Below are positions 35,402-48,300 of a stretch of DNA of 64,000 nt, one piece after another; the stretch's first letter is position 1; each line of letters begins with the position of its first letter. The stretch is from Solanum dulcamara (Eukaryota > Streptophyta > Magnoliopsida > Solanales > Solanaceae), in the NCBI RefSeq assembly GCF_947179165.1, contig NC_077238.1:82737757-82801756 (forward strand), written 5' to 3'. The translations under genes and the position numbers were made by a program. Under the pieces are notes generated by a model, which ran no database searches, was not told the DNA's origin, and was given only the letters and a program-made list of their open reading frames with translations.

Positions 35402-38400
35402 TCATGTTTGCTTGATCTTGCTAATTGAAAGGTCTAAATGTAGATAAGTGACAGAAGCCATAAAGAAAAGGAAGAAGACAGAAGTCAACATCAATGGCTC
35501 TGCAAGCATGTAAATGGGGCTGAATTGGTAATAGACCTGCACAGAGAGTTCCTTTAGGGATCTGGCTTGGTTCATGATCAACCCGCTAGGTGATATCAAT
35601 ATAACAAAAAGGATGCACAAACTGTAAAGCACAATAAAAGCTGAATCCGGTTCTTAAAACACTTGTAGTCAGACATTGACTGCTTAAAATATCTTTCCCT
35701 TGTTTTTTTGGAGGTGACAAATGATGGGCTCCTTTCAAGATTATCGCTAGCTCTACAGGGTTAAGTAGCATTCGTGAATACACGCTACCTCCATATAATT
35801 TACAAATTACATAAAGACAATTATTCCCGCGGCCAAAAGGTTTCTCACACAGAAGTTGTGTTCCAAATTAGCCCTGTTCTTGCAGGATTTGCATGCAAGG
35901 ATTGGATCATTGAGGAAGACAACAACCATTATCTTGTTTTATTTTATGAAACCAACTGCTCTTATTTTTTTGTAGCCTGCAAACTCATGAGGGGTTGTTT
36001 TCTGTGATGTTAGGAAATATTCATTTCTCTTCTAGGATCTCCCAAAAAGAAGATAAACGCAGATATACCTAAATTTACTGTCTAAAAATGTTACATGAAA
36101 TATTATTCCCTTGTCTCAAAATCTTCACCCTACTTATACAACAATAACAACAACAACATACCCAGTGTAGTCTCACAAGTGGGGTCCAAAGAGGGTAGGA
36201 TGTAGGTAGACCTTAACCCTACCTTTGTGAGGCAGAGAGGCCCTTCACCCCACTTTACATTCTCTTAAATTGATCCCACAATGCAATGCACTTCCCATAA
36301 TTGAAAACCAACTCATTCACTCTACAATGCATTTTTGACGTAATAGTATTTCAAAAGTAACATAGTACCCACATTTGTCATCATAAAACCTCAAATGTAA
36401 GAAACTAAGCTTTTTGACAAGAACAAAAAAAGATTAAATACAAGAAACTTAAAACTTTTTAAACCCTCCTTTTTATAAGTCAAAAATAATTCATATGCAC
36501 CAAAAAATTTATGAAGTATAAAAATGGTTTAGCATTAACCATATTCATAGACGGAATTCTCCTTGAAATACAACAAAATTTAAAATTTATCATGTCAAAC
36601 TCAAATGACAAAAATGGGAGCAAAGCAGTAAACAGAACATTTATGAATCAATTATTACCTATAAAACAGATCCAGTGCTCTTTTAAGGAAATTAAATTCT
36701 GCCAAAATCAAGGATACATTTACATTGCTCTGATCAAAATCCTTGACCATTGCTTTAACTTTGTTTTCAGATGCTTTTTAACTTTTCCAATTCTCATATT
36801 CAAATACAACTCCCTCTGTGAGAGGTTAGCAAAGCATAACAGGTTTCCTGATAAATGAGGTGGCTAGCTGCTATTAGGTTCAAGGGAGCTAGCTTAAAGG
36901 AAGGGGGCTCAATTGAATCCCCTTTGTTAAAAATTATAATGTGCAAATAGGGAAAAACTAGTTTTTTAGTTATATATAAGTTGTTGAATACCTTGTCACA
37001 TTAAAGTAATAAAAGGGGGCTTCTAGGCTTTCGTCTAGTGGTAAGATCGCTAATTGTGATGTGTGCGTTAGGCGCACATCACGTGTTTGAACCCTGTTAC
37101 GGATACAATCCTGGTATTTAAGGAGTGTGTTCATTACCCACCGAGTTCCGAACTGCGTGCCACTGGCCCTAAGGAATTTCTCGGTTATCAAAAAAGTAAA
37201 GTGGTAAATGGGGGTTCAAAAATTGGTTTAGGTCATAGGTTCAAGTCCCAGGTATGACATTTTTTAATCTCCTTGTACAAATTCCTGGCTCTGTGCTGCA
37301 TAGGTTGACAATCAATGTAAACATAGTTTAATTATGAAGAATCATCTGAGCACTTGGATGCAGAAGATTCATACATCTGAACCCAACTAATCTAGGATCG
37401 ACGCATGGTTATTCGATTCTTTTGCAATTCAAATACAATTTTCCTTTTGGAATATCTTACCAAAAAAGGGACCAAAATTTGCCTGTTAGTTCCCAGCTCA
37501 AGGCAAAAACAATGAACAATAATACAAGGTTTATAAAAGTCAGCTTAATAAGATATCAACCCCATGGAAAGTTCTTAAACAGCTCTCTTTGTAACAATCT
37601 CACGAGTTCCCATCCTTATAAGAAAACCATGAGGTCGCAAACCTGGGAAGACTACTAACTTATTTTTCCTTTCTTTGCCAACTAACATTACCTCAAAGAA
37701 CACCACAATTTGACTGGTGACATTTTGTACGAACCTAAGGTAGGTTAAATCTTGGACTAGCTAAGGTAGGTTTGTATTTCCATATTTCCCCAAAGGGACA
37801 AGGTGTCTTCATTAACCAATCCCAGATATCAGTCTTCTTTTGCAGAAGATGATAAGATGAGTAAATCAGAATACTAAAGTCAGCAAGATCACCTGGAAAG
37901 GAGAGTTGTGCTCAGGAACAACATTGGCCTTCTCCAGGACCACCACGGTCCTTCCCACAACATCAAGATATGAGTATTTCCTCTGAAAAAATCAAAGCAA
38001 GCACTTGAGTTTTAATTTGTGTGTGGTGAAATATATTTATCTAAGTTGGGAGTAATCAAGTATTACCTGACAATAAAGAAAAATAAAGAAAGCAAAAACA
38101 CATGTTAGGTTCCTTTTACCACAACATCTTGCAACACTTGGACATTAACCCGTTGATGGGAAACAAAGGGTAGAACAAAAAGAAAGGGAAAATAGAATAG
38201 AGGTGAAGAAGAAAGTAAGGAAAACTCTCTTTTCTTTCCTTTGTATGGATTTGGATGGAAAATAAGATGGAAAGGATAACTACAAGTATGTTTTGCTTCT
38301 CTTTCATTACAGGTTTGACTCCATTGAGCATCTATTGTTCTTTCTCGGAGTTTCTCATGATGCTATGTGTAAATGGTGTACTTCCACAGAATCATCAAAA

Positions 38401-41400
38401 AACATTATACACCAAAGTTGATTAGCAGATATATCTACAGGGACTAGAGGTAGAGGTTATGCTAACTTTTTAACATATGAGCAAATAAAGAAGTTTTACT
38501 ACATGAGAAACAAGATCTGTTATGCTATGTGAGAGTTACACCTCAGTCCGTTGCTCCACTGGAACAGGAACCACAGCGGATGGATTCTTTGATCCTTCTG
38601 GCAGCACAACCTGAAATTTGATATTCTTGCACCATTACTTGGATGTTGCAACAAAGATTACAGAAAATTGAGGCAACAAATATCAATCAAACGTATTTAA
38701 CCACGATAATTCAACAGGGAGCACCCACTTTGACAGTCAACTTTTCAACAACAGTTTCTGCAAGGGGACATCCAAAACTGTAATTCAGGTAACGTGTGCC
38801 ATCAGCTGCCTCAAAAAGGAAGTCCTCTAGTGGAACCCCGTATCCAATGACAAAAGTAGATTTCCAGCCTCCAAATAGAGGATATCGTGGTTCTATTAAC
38901 AGCTCTGACTACAAAGGAAATTCATGGAGATCATAAAATTAAAAAAATTGCTTTATTACCTTGACACAAAGGAGAATTTACGGATAATGAAAGATATATG
39001 GAGGGAATAGGACTGATACCTTCTTAAAGTTTGTGCGTAAGCGAGAGGATGAAATGTTCCCTATGTTATCCCTGTAGTAGACAGAATGGACCCTTGGTGG
39101 TAATTCTGCAAGCAGATTCTTGAATGAGGAAACACCGCTGTTGGGCCTAGACTGATATTCAACCCTGCCAGAAGCACCAAAAGGATTGAAGCAACTAATC
39201 ACAAAATGAATCTGAACTTATAAATGGTAATGAAGACAAACAAGGTTCTAAACGTCAGTTAACTCATACCAATAAAGAAGATGATTCTAATTCCAGAAAT
39301 CATTTGTCTCAGAAAGTTATCAAGGACAGAATGTTGATTATTTGTGTTAGGTTTTTGTTTATGTTACTGTCTTTTATTATCCTTACATCTTAGTGAATGA
39401 ACATTGAACAGAAGAAAGAGTTTCTCTTTACCTGAAGTTATTTCAGTGAATACATTCTTTACTCGATTTTAAATACCGGCTTTAAAAACTGAGGTCTGAT
39501 ATTCTCCAGTTGAAAAATAAGTTGACAGTTTCTAGTAGATGTTCAATTTTCAAATTTAATTTGGAAATATGAACTATATTTATTGGCAAACTGACCTTGA
39601 GAAAGCACCTTTATGCCGAGCACCAGCATGTACCAATTTGTAATGCTCGGTAACCTGTATGCTTCCCCAGTGAGAGATTTCAATTTCGCGCACAAGCTCC
39701 TCAACCACAGCAAACGGCTTATTGTTTTCGAAATGGACAATTACAGGTGAATATGAATATGGAGGTTGCTCCTCATATGGTCCATATCTTAGTTCCGTGT
39801 TTGCACGATCTGTAGGCACAACTCTTGTGAACGACTCAACCCTGCTAGTTGGTGTTTTTAGAAACGTCGCTTGTTGTTTAATAGGATATGGTGACAAGAT
39901 TTTTGCACTGTCACGGTAATAAACTAATTGAGACTCCAACTGGCTTATTTCTACTGGGAAAGGCTCAAGAGAATGTGTCAATACATAAAGAACTTCTAGC
40001 GAGATGGCTTCACCTTTGCCCAATGGCTTAAGCAAATGTATTAAATAATACTTAGTCCCATTTGGTCCATCATCCAGGTCAGTTGGCTTCACATCAAGTG
40101 GCAAATAAGCTTTCTTTTTCTTCTTTCCAGCAGCAGCAGCTGCTTTTACCACTGCCAGACGATCAACTTCTGTGGGAGAGAAGGCAAGAAGGACTTCTGA
40201 AGCAGGAGATTCACCAATATTTTCAACCTGAAATTGCCAAACAATCAGAGATCCTATTATATTATGCTAAAGAAAAGTAATGAATGTTTCTTTCCAGGTT
40301 TATGGTAATAGGCCAACAAATATGGCCACAATATTTCCAATGACCTCGCTTAACAAAATTTAATATTGAAATCACAAAGTTTGTTTTTATATCATTGAAA
40401 TTTTACTAACTTTAAAATTCAGATGTAACCAAATTCACAGAAACATGTTGTTTTTATGAATCTTCACTGTACAGATAATTTTTTTAAGGATGAACAAGCT
40501 ATATATAGAAAGTGATACGTCAAAACTCCACAAAAGGTCTAGTTAATGTAGTAAACTCGGATTAGTACCTTCAATGTCAAGAACACCTTCACAATGTGTG
40601 ATGTCAAGTCAATCTGCAGCAAATCAATACAACCTGTGAGTAGTCAAAATCATAGTGGACGCAAATACTAACAAACATGAAACTTCGATAAGCATAGCTA
40701 CAAAAATGAGGAGCTTCTTGACTACCAATAAAAAGTTCGCTAAAGACATAAGAATGAAAGAGATCACAAGCAAACTTTTTTCTTTAAATTCTTCTCTCTT
40801 TTTATCTTGTGGAAGGGGAAGGAATAAGAGAGAAGGCACTTGGCGAGATATGAAGCCTGAACCATTATGGTGCAGAGTTAAGTTGTGTGGGCTGCAACTC
40901 TATGCATCCAAACTTTTAGAAGTAGAGAAAAGTTAAAATCTTTGTCAAATAATGATCTAGAATATAAACCTTTCCATTTTTCATCTTCCGAACGTTTGAT
41001 ATGGAGGAATATGGTTTCCATAGGAAAAAATTGGATCAGTTTCCGAGTTAAGTGGGATAAAAGTAGTTAAATACAAATTAGAATATACATAATGAGGACA
41101 GTGGTCTGTTGATAATTTTGAGTATCAAATTGGAAAAAATTTATTAAAATTTGAGATATTTCTCAGGAAGAATAACTTCCAAATATTATCTTCCTTCTGC
41201 AATTTACAATTGTAGGTAACAAAAAGCATTTCTTCAGAAAACATATTTTCAGGGATAAAAAGCATCTTTCGTCATACCAAACACAAATTTGATAAAAAAA
41301 ATCAGATACTTAAATCTAAAATATAATCAGAACTTCTTAGAAAATGAACATAACAAAACATTACATAAGAAAATCAATCCTTAATCAACGATGTCAGAAA

Positions 41401-42473
41401 ACACGAGAGTCACAAAAAATCAATATCAATGAGTCAGATGACGATGGCTAATGAATCTCACATTTAGGCATTATATACACAAACTATCTTCAGAAAGTCA
41501 GAAACACTCGAAAGGCATCTGATCTCTTAATCCTTTTTCTTAAAGGAAAGAGTAAGGCTAAAGGAAGGTCTCTTTTTCTCTTGGCTTTAATAACACTTAT
41601 TAGGATTATGCGCTTATCATCATACAAAAATTTAATATTACTAAAGAAAAATTTATGCTTGCTCTGACGTGGTTGAATTGTTTTCTGTTGACATTTCCTT
41701 ATTTATGCAATGATACGGAGTAAATACAATGGTCAATGAAGAATATTAGTAGCTCAGTTGATTAGTTGGTTAGCTGGATGAACTTGGGGTTCAATTTTAG
41801 TAGTAGAGAGGTGTCAGTACAAAGTTGCGTTAGATGTAGATATAGACTAGGCTAAGGGATGAACTTCATCTCTTCTATTTTCTTCACTTACACCTTACAC
41901 TTCAGCTGAATCTAACGAGGCTCAGGTGAGGAGCCTTCAGCTGTGGACCGAGAGTCCGAGACTACGCAAAGGTAAAACACCATGGAAACTTCACTGAACC
42001 TACGGAACTCCCTCTCAGGCTCTCACCTTGTAATCCCCTACCCCAATTTATAAGGAAAATAGTCAATAGGTGAACCAAGGAGGCACACTTGATTGGTGCA
42101 GATTCAGGATTGCATAACAAAAATGGGAGCCGGTGGCAATATATCCCCTCCGACAACAAAGAAAAATCCATTCCAAAGAGTTCAATTTTCAAAATTATAA
42201 CCATCAAATTCTTAGCAAATTCACATAACAAAAATTACATGAAAATGACAATCGTTAATCAATGATGCTGGAAATAAATAGGATTCGGAAAATTACCAAA
42301 CATAAGAAATGAATTGAAATTGAAAGATTAGAGTGAACGTGAGAGCTTACTCTGCGTTCGGCGGTGACGATCTGCAACTCCGTCGACGGCGACGGTGAAG
42401 ATCCGGCGAGTATCGAAAGTGAGGTCAATGTAGAGAAAACTAGGGCTAATCGAAGGATCGCCATAGCTCCCAT
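35402..42473 (-). CDS. OST1: Oligosaccharyltransferase subunit 1 (ribophorin I)
   Basis: Non-catalytic ER-membrane subunit of the oligosaccharyltransferase that N-glycosylates nascent proteins. Exons in order: 42473-42351, 40613-40569, 40227-39596, 39164-39020, 38908-38729, 38610-38542, 37982-37893, 35536-35402; 1,419 bp, 472 aa plus TGA, all phases fit. Residues 1-24 or so are a signal peptide (MGAMAILRLALVFSTLTSLS). The lumenal part has the ribophorin-I landmarks TELQIVTAERR, KKKKKAYLPLDVKP, SLEVLYVLTHSLEPFP, FAVVEELVREIEISHWGS and HKGAFSRVEYQSRP. One membrane segment (LMLTSVFFLFFMASVTYLHL) lies near the end, followed by only SISKIKQT, so this is the short, OST1A-like form. A Met nine bases downstream (42464) could also start. 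The 2.4-kb last intron carries a TS-type SINE and a second SINE. Confidence 0.95.
36136..36240 (-). mobile_element. TS-type SINE in OST1 intron 7
   Basis: Reverse orientation: ACAACAACAACATACCCAG, TCACAAGTGGGGTCC, GTAGGTAGACCTTAACCC, GAGGCAGAGAGG. Near-perfect flanks CTTCACCCTACTT and CTTCACCCCACTT suggest the target duplication. Confidence 0.78.
37020..37196 (+). mobile_element. tRNA-derived SINE with A tail in OST1 intron 7
   Basis: tRNA-like head (GGCTTTCGTCTAGTGGTAAG and B box ACGTGTTTGAACCCTGTTAC), then CACCGAGTTCCGAACTGCGT and an end TTCTCGGTTATCAAAAAA. A different family from Au and TS. Confidence 0.7.
41749..41860 (+). mobile_element. Possible SINE head in OST1 intron 1
   Basis: TAGCTCAGTTGATTAGTTGG and, 30 bases on, CTTGGGGTTCAATTTTAG look like A and B boxes of a tRNA-derived element. 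The end is unclear. Confidence 0.4.
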
Positions 42474-42568
42474 TGCTAGTCTTTGAGGGGAAAAAAATGG
42501 TAAACTCCCTTCAGTCTTCTCCTTTAACTGATTCATACGATTTGTAATCTGAAAATTCAGTAGGGATT

Positions 42569-42860
42569 TTGGGCTTTATGGTCTTTGGGCCCACAAATTA
42601 TAGGAATTTGGGCTCAATAAGATTGGGCCTACTAGCTTTTGGACTCCTTGGATCAACATACTATTGGACTTTGGGCTCTATGGTCTTTATGGTCCTTGGG
42701 CTAACAAACTTTAGGAATTTGAGCTTTATGGTCTTTAGGCCTACAAGCTTTTGGACTTTGGGCTATTTGGGCCAACTTTTGACTTTGGGCTCTATGGTCT
42801 GTCTGGTCCTTGAGCCAACAAATTTTGGGAATTTGGGCTCTATGGTACTTGGGCCAAACA
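42569..42860. promoter_or_regulatory. Reiterated GGGCY boxes upstream of OST1
   Basis: A degenerate tandem array of a 40-60 bp unit (TTTGGGCTCTATGGTCTTTG, then GGCCNACAAA, then TTTTAGGAATTTG), starting about 100 bases upstream of the OST1 ATG. It contains at least four site-II-like TGGGCC boxes (42585, 42625, 42767, 42850) and about eight TGGGCT boxes. Such boxes bind TCP factors in promoters of plant housekeeping genes; function here is inferred. Confidence 0.6.
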
Positions 42861-42927
42861 TATTTTTTGGGCTTGCTCTTCATGTAGAAATAGTGTTCAC
42901 TCACTACTTTTTGACTCGACCTTTAAA

Positions 42928-43145
42928 AATAATTATTGTTGTAAAGTTTTAAATTCTACATGTAAAATTTCAAGACTCACAATCCTAGAGCTTAGAACTC
43001 TTTGACATTAGCTACTTTTCAATTTCAGAACTAATAATTATTTATTGTTATAGGATTTTAATTCTACACATGAAACTTTTCGAGTCACAATCCTGGAGTT
43101 TAGAACTCTTTGACAGTGGTCACTTTTCAATTAGAAAACTAATAA
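42928..43145. repeat. Tandem duplication, unit about 105-110 bp
   Basis: 42928-43032 and 43033-43145 share ACAATCCTRGAGYTTAGAAC, TCTTTGACA and CTACTTTTCAATT-type blocks in the same order at roughly 80% identity. Confidence 0.72.
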
Positions 43146-45328
43146 ATAACTAATTGTGAATTTTACTCGCTCTTCATTGGTATTTAAAAGATAAAGTTAA
43201 AGTCGTGTTCTAGCGGGATAAAAGATATGAGCTTAACTTCTATGCAAACCACATAACAAACATATAATTAAGCCAATTATGAGGTAATTGGAAGCAAGTT
43301 TCTGTGTTAATAATTAATAGATAACGTAAAATGATAACTAACTTGCTATAATAAGTTGTCACATCGGTAATGTAAAAATAAATAAATTATAGGTGGGTAC
43401 ATATAACTTGAATCCTTTCCATCATTTCCAACTTTGAGGTTTTGTTTTGAGAGAAGTTAAAAAATAAATCTCTATAATAAGAATTACTTGATAATTGGAT
43501 AAAAGTAGTAACTTACCTGTAAATTTGTAAGAATATGGATAATAATGTTGCCAAATTTTACATTTTTGAAAGAAACTGAAGTCAACCACTTTAATTTTAA
43601 TTTAAAACTATACTACTTTATTCAATTATACTTCCTCTAAGAATATACATTAGAACTCTTAATAACCAAATGACATAAATAAAAAAGTGAACACAATATT
43701 TGAAGCATCTTTTAAGGTGGATATTTGAATTTTTCAAAAGAGCAATATGATATCCCCTCCATATCAACTTGCAAATGTAAAGTATAAGGTTCAAATTCCA
43801 CTTCATAAAAGAAACTATAATAAAAGACCCTATGAGAAAAGATTGAATAAGATATCTGTAAAGTGGCAACTTTACTTTAAAATGGCAAACTTTTTTGGAG
43901 TATTTTTTTGGATGACAAAGCCAATGGTCCACTAATACATATTTTCATCAATGAAATCTAGAAAAGGGATTTTAATAGTAATATCCTAGCCAGCTTATAC
44001 ACTCTCTTGACTATTATGTACCAACGATCTTCAACTACAACTAGCAAATGTGGAAAATTCACCTAGTAATTTATCTTTGAACTATGATCTCTTATAATTT
44101 ACACTCACTTCATTAACCGAAGGGGAAGGGGGTTATTTTGAGTCCGTTGAGCAGTAAAGGAGCCCTAGTTTCCATTAAGGGCGTTCAATATATAAAGAGT
44201 TAAACATATAAAGAAACCAAGAAGGCTTGACATATTATATATATATACACATTAAAAAGATAAACGTATCTACACAAAGTAATTTTTCATCGAAGAGTGT
44301 TGATTGACTTCCCTTGCATGGGACTTCAAGAATAAAAAAAGGCTCAATGCAAAAACTACAACACAAATTGCACATCCTTTCCCTTTTCTCTGTTTATTCT
44401 TTGATAAAAGATCATGCAGTCTCACATATGCAGCTTATCTTCTACAATGGAGAGTCAATTTCAAAATTAAAAGTCCCTCACACACACCAGCAATGTAAAA
44501 AGGAATAAAAGAAAGAAAAGGGAGCATTAAAAGATCCTTTTTCATGTTTCATGTTTATCCTTGACTTTTGACAAGATGAATCATCAATTCTTGAAAGTCA
44601 TTTAGTGCTGATTCCACTTTCATTTTTCAACTGCCTTTTTACAAAACTGCAAAAGCTCCTTCAATGAAACTTTCTAGACATCACAGAGCTACTGATGTAT
44701 TTGCAACTAGAGGAAGAAAGCAAAGGCAAGCAACCTGGTGCACAAAGCATCTTACAGGATCCCAAGATTGACCACACTGTGTAGGCAACCTACATTAGTG
44801 GTTGATTTCATAACTTGAACCCGTGATCTAATGCTCGAACCCGTGATCTATAGGTCACGCGGAGATAACTTTATTGTTGCTCTAAAGCTCCCTTAGGAGA
44901 AAGTAGAGGCAAGCAGAGGGAATAATAATCAAGAAAGTCACAGGAAAAGAATCACTTTGCAGGATAATATATATAGATGACAATTCTCCAAGAAAATCCC
45001 AGTGCTACAAACTTATACCCTTTTTTACCAGAGAAATAAGTCATCTCTCCATATGTACATCACCCCCAACAACAAAAAGTCAACACAAACGACAAAAACT
45101 AGAGGACCAAAAAAGTCATAAGAACCTAACTAGTGTACCCTTACATTCCATTTCCCAAAATTATATTGCCCCTTCCCCCGATTTGGCTTGGCTGAAGTTT
45201 ATTCCTTTACAAGAATAGACATGAATATATGGACATTCAAAAACTTCTCAGCCTTTCAAAAACTAATAGTAATATAAAGAGGAAAGACAGCACTAAGTAA
45301 CATATTAGGCTCCGTGGCTATGTAACTG
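43146..45328. other. Gene-free region between OST1 promoter and RING gene
   Basis: Mostly AT-rich without conserved frames. Contains the SINE at 44735-44893. The part from about 44950 to 45328 should include the 3' UTR of the RING gene. Nothing else recognised. Confidence 0.55.
44735..44893 (-). mobile_element. Au-like SINE, minus strand, with internal duplication
   Basis: Matches the reverse of the element at 11513: TGGTGCACAAAGCATC, GTAGGCAACCTACATTAG, GGTCACGCGGAGATAACT and TTGCTCTAAAGCTCCCTT. The B-box segment GAACCCGTGATCTA is present twice in tandem (44818, 44837). Confidence 0.7.
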
Positions 45329-48300
45329 TTACCTAGGCTTTGGTTGTGACGCAAATGACCACACTGGTCGAACATGTCTTTGAGCTGAAGGGCTAGCCAG
45401 TAATGTAGCCTGAGATCGAGTTACCATCTCAACCATGGAAGGGGTTTGATAGGCTTGGACAAGACTTGAACCACCTGCGGAGTCACCTCGTGCTGTTGCT
45501 CTCTGCCACGAGTGTGAGCTCAGCCCTGACAAGATATATGCCCTTCCTGATGCTTCATATACATTTCTGCTTGCCATCCTCTCCTGCATCTCCTTGAGCT
45601 CAGCATCAAGTGCAACACAAAGCCGATCATGAGATTTAGCAGACTCTGACTCTGACAACAACTTTCTGGAGTTCTCTAGGATGGAAGTTGCGCCAACTAG
45701 GTCTCCTTTCTCAGCAGCAGCTCGCGCTTGTGCCATTGCCTCGGCTACTCGGACCCTGTTCTGCTGCCTGTCCACTTCAATTAAAACACTCTCTTGTCCA
45801 GCCTTTTCAGGTCTCTTGATCCTAAGATCTTCACTTCTGATGGAAACCGTCTCTTTTGTGAAAGGATCATCGTATACACACTTAACCTTTAACAACAATG
45901 TTTCTGCACATGAAGATTCAGTAGGGATATTGATTGAAACCAGAAAATCCCTCTCTTCATCAGCGTATAAATCTCCAACATCAATTGTTCCCATGCGTCC
46001 ATCAGACATTAAGCGGTTTGGATAGCTTCCTGCTTTTAAAGAGCTAAGACAGACACCTGGGTGAAGACACTCGATGCATACCTGAAGCTCCTTGACTACA
46101 ACACTTAGAAGGCCCCCAATGCATTGAGCAAAAGCATCCTGTATGACACCTTCGGTCTCAATAAATGAAAACGTTCCTCCTGAAATCTCTGATATCGAAT
46201 GCATTGATGAAGCATCGTGATCAGCACCAAACCCGAAAGCATGTACTGGTATTTTAAACCCTGAACTATTTCCACCATGAATGGACAAAGGTAGAAGCAG
46301 CTTGTAGTTAGGTTGCTGCGGTCTACTACCAGAATTACTACTGACTGTGTATGTGTCCTGACCATCAGACAACAGTATTATACTAGCAACGGGGTTCTTT
46401 TCCTTGCGGTCCTCCATTATCTTGGCACCCTTTCTCAAGCCTTCAGCAATATTTGTCCCTCCATTTGCAACCAGGGAGTTTACAGCTTGCAGTGCTTGCT
46501 GCCGTCCTGTTTCAGACATCCTACGAAGTGGGAAGAGGCGGCGAGCAGTCGAAGAGAAGGCAATTACTGCCAGTCTATCATTGGGACCAAGATTCTGTAT
46601 CACAAAACCCATAGCTCGTTTGAGTAGAGCAAGTTTGGTGCCAGCCATACTTCCACTTATGTCAAGAACTGTGACAAGGTCAACAGGAGCACGAGGCGTT
46701 TGGGAAACCTGGGACAAATTGACCTGGTTTTTGCCTGGATCTTGTACTGAAACTGAACCAGGAGCCTTCAGCTGGACTAACACAGTGAAGTTATCTGAAG
46801 CACTGGACCTTGAAACTGCGGGAACCTCGGGGTAAGTTACAATCTTTACTTTCCTGTTGTCACAGGACTCGCAACCATCTATTGAACTCTTATCAGAAGC
46901 GCTTTTCTCAGAAGAATTGACCTGATGACCCAAAGATTCATCATCATCAAAGATGGCTGGCTCGGGAGCCTGAAATAGTGAGGAAATATGCCGATTCGGT
47001 GTTGGGCGGGTTGTTGGTAAACGGCGTATCACAGTCATTAGTGCATTATTTTGGGGCCAATCCACAGGATTGACTCTAGCCCTCCCAATAGGAGGATCTA
47101 GGCTGGGAAACTGCAGAGGAATTTCTTTCCATTCTGCCCTGCAAACTGGGCAAACTTGGTTTCCATGTTTCACGTTTGAAGCAATACACTGGAAGTGAAA
47201 CGAATGTGAACATTCAGCAGTGAATATAGCATGACCATCCCCTCTCTTCATTGAAGCCAAACATATTGAGCATGTTTTCTGAAAGTAGAAAAGCACGGGT
47301 GAGATGACGAAAAGAACAAATTATCAATTTGATTGACATACAATGCAAGTAAAAATAAATGGTTCCATCTAAACAAATTTATATTAGTAGAAAAGAAGTC
47401 AATAAATCACGATTTATGAGACAAAATATTCAAAAGCAGATATGCACTCACTCACATACACTAGAGATGAACTATTATAGCAACAGAATACAATTTTAGC
47501 TAAATCCAAGAACATCATTATTGTCACAAAATGAAATTTAAGTTGTAGGTGGACCATATCTATCAAGCATCTTATTTTCCAATGTGTATTACAACCTGTT
47601 GTTGTATTTGCTTTTTATCTTGCTTTGTAATTGCTACTTCTTCTAGCAATCCTACTCCGAACACATTTTTTTGAACCAATGTGTATCAGAAACAATCTCT
47701 CTAACCCCACAAAGGTAGAGGTAAGATCTGCGTACATCCTATCCGCCCCACACCTCACTTGTCGAACTACACTAGGTATATTGTTGTTGTTCATATCAAT
47801 CAAATATCAATCGTGAAAACACTGACAACTGAAAAAATGGAAGTTTAGTTTTCCTATTTATTTGTAGATTATTGTTTTCTACTGCAATCGATCAATGGAC
47901 CGAAATCCGGAATATTATTGCTAAGTCAATGACCCAAAATAGAATAAAGAGGAAAGAAACAAAAGAATTTAGCAGAAAAAAATAAAACAAACGGCTTCCA
48001 AATGGAAGGATCAAGTTGGGCAATAACGTCTTGAGCATATTTTGTAATCAATAGAAAATGGACGAGTATGTCCATACAATAACCATTGAACTCAAATAAG
48101 ATAGAAACAAGAGGTCATGCTGGTGACAACACACAGATGACTGCATATTTACAAAAGCATCAAAATCAACCATTTTGTTTTTTATCTTATGTTGTGGAAA
48201 ACTTGTCACTTTTATGACAAACCATAAGCAATCAAAGATGCACAACAAAGATAAAAGTTAAAAAAAGCCATCTCCAAGAAGAAAAGACAGGAATCCTGAA

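Noticed and set aside
42464..42536. Longer OST1 start at 42536 (MNQLKEKTEGS)
   Set aside because: In frame, but it would place a charged stretch before the signal peptide; the family begins just before the hydrophobic run.
42569..42952. Open frame of 127 codons with repeated LGSMV/FGPTN-like words
   Set aside because: It is the translation of the reiterated GGGCY promoter array; periodicity follows the DNA repeat and no known domain is seen.
45681..46835. Plus-strand frames of 104-143 codons
   Set aside because: Shadows of the RING/vWA coding exon on the opposite strand.
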